From NCBI GenBank assembly GCA_903921605.1, contig CAIXQV010001001.1:1-5539 (forward strand): a stretch of 5,539 bases of DNA, given 5' to 3'. Below are positions 5,503-5,539 of the stretch, piece by piece; positions within the stretch are counted from its first letter, which is position 1, and each line of letters begins with the position of its first letter. The translations under genes were made by a program, and so were the position numbers. The stretch is from an uncultured Planctomycetaceae bacterium. Its GTDB lineage: Bacteria; Planctomycetota; Planctomycetia; Planctomycetales; Planctomycetaceae. The notes under the pieces were generated by a model, which had not been told where the DNA came from, did no database searches, and was given only the letters and a program-made list of their open reading frames with translations.

Positions 5503-5539
5503 ATGGCCGAAACGACGTCGGCCGAATACGACAGGATCC
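5503..5539 (+). CDS. IS transposase, N-terminus only (probably IS5 family)
   Basis: Twelve codons are visible, MAETTSAEYDRI, running off the window. The EYDRI ending resembles, from memory, the opening of IS5-family transposases in which it is soon followed by PxQRGNV and GCKWRGLP blocks. There is no Shine-Dalgarno near this ATG. A well-placed AAGGAG instead serves an ATG at 5483 in a different frame, which reads MLISLSSWPKRRRPNTTGS to the window end. The true product may therefore start at 5483, or a leader frame may couple to or shift into the 5503 frame. The choice needs sequence beyond 5539. Confidence 0.4.
   Translation, partial: MAETTSAEYDRI

Larger units (their letters stand above)
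5402..5539 (+). mobile_element. Left end of an insertion sequence, probably IS5 family
   Basis: GAGGCTGTTTCAAAACC (5402-5418) resembles terminal inverted repeats of IS5-type elements and is preceded by TA (5400-5401), a common target for some groups of that family. About 80 bases later a transposase-like reading frame starts, a normal left-end layout. The right end, and so the matching repeat and target duplication, lie outside the window, so the boundary is a proposal. A secondary inverted repeat, GGCCGA (5505-5510) and TCGGCC (5518-5523), lies in the early coding part. Confidence 0.5.

Noticed and set aside
5534..5539. Window ends exactly on GGATCC, suggesting a cloning junction
   Set aside because: The same hexamer also occurs uncut at 3485-3490 and 4191-4196, and the site falls naturally in the transposase frame, so it is probably coincidence of the clip.
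1..5539. CRISPR array, toxin-antitoxin pair, retron or other defence system
   Set aside because: No regularly spaced repeats, reverse transcriptase, nuclease or paired small toxin/antitoxin frames were found on either strand.

Overview
The window looks like chromosomal DNA from a member of the Planctomycetota. This is inferred from three things I recognise from memory, not from a search: the esterase/SMP-30 fusion at the left edge, a C-terminal transposase fragment of a kind common in Pirellula/Rhodopirellula-type genomes, and a secreted protein whose middle and C-terminal blocks resemble an uncharacterised planctomycete family. No rRNA, tRNA, CRISPR array or phage gene is visible.

Layout, left to right. 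(1) 1-1011, plus strand: the 3' part of a gene for an esterase fused to an SMP-30/gluconolactonase-like beta-propeller; its 5' part lies outside the window. (2) 1012-1454: a 443-base intergenic region with three inverted-repeat structures. These are a nested, compensated repeat at 1070-1125, a hairpin with a T-run at 1158-1198, and a perfect 11-bp inverted repeat at 1369-1409 just ahead of the next gene. (3) 1455-2888, plus: a complete CPA2-type monovalent cation/proton antiporter resembling the CHX/Kha1 branch, closed by a strong terminator at 2943-2972. (4) 2973-3918: a gene-poor scar holding a minus-strand transposase remnant (3045-3366), a doubtful minus-strand small ORF (3349-3576) and unassigned sequence. 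(5) 3919-5304, plus: a signal-peptide-bearing exported protein of unknown function with a possible CsgG/FlgO-like N-terminal domain. (6) 5323-5401: the start of a small exported or lipoprotein gene in the same transcription unit, apparently cut right after its candidate lipobox cysteine. (7) 5402-5539: the left end of an insertion sequence, probably IS5 family, with the first codons of its transposase.

The genes do not form an obvious pathway. The propeller-esterase and the antiporter look like separate units, the antiporter being insulated by its terminator. The exported protein and the small downstream ORF are 18 bases apart, each with its own ribosome binding site, and probably formed one operon before the insertion. 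I found no convincing new defence or signalling system. The most unusual items are the exported protein family, the interrupted lipoprotein-like gene, the self-compensating intergenic repeat and the hairpin that presents the ribosome binding site inside the insertion sequence.
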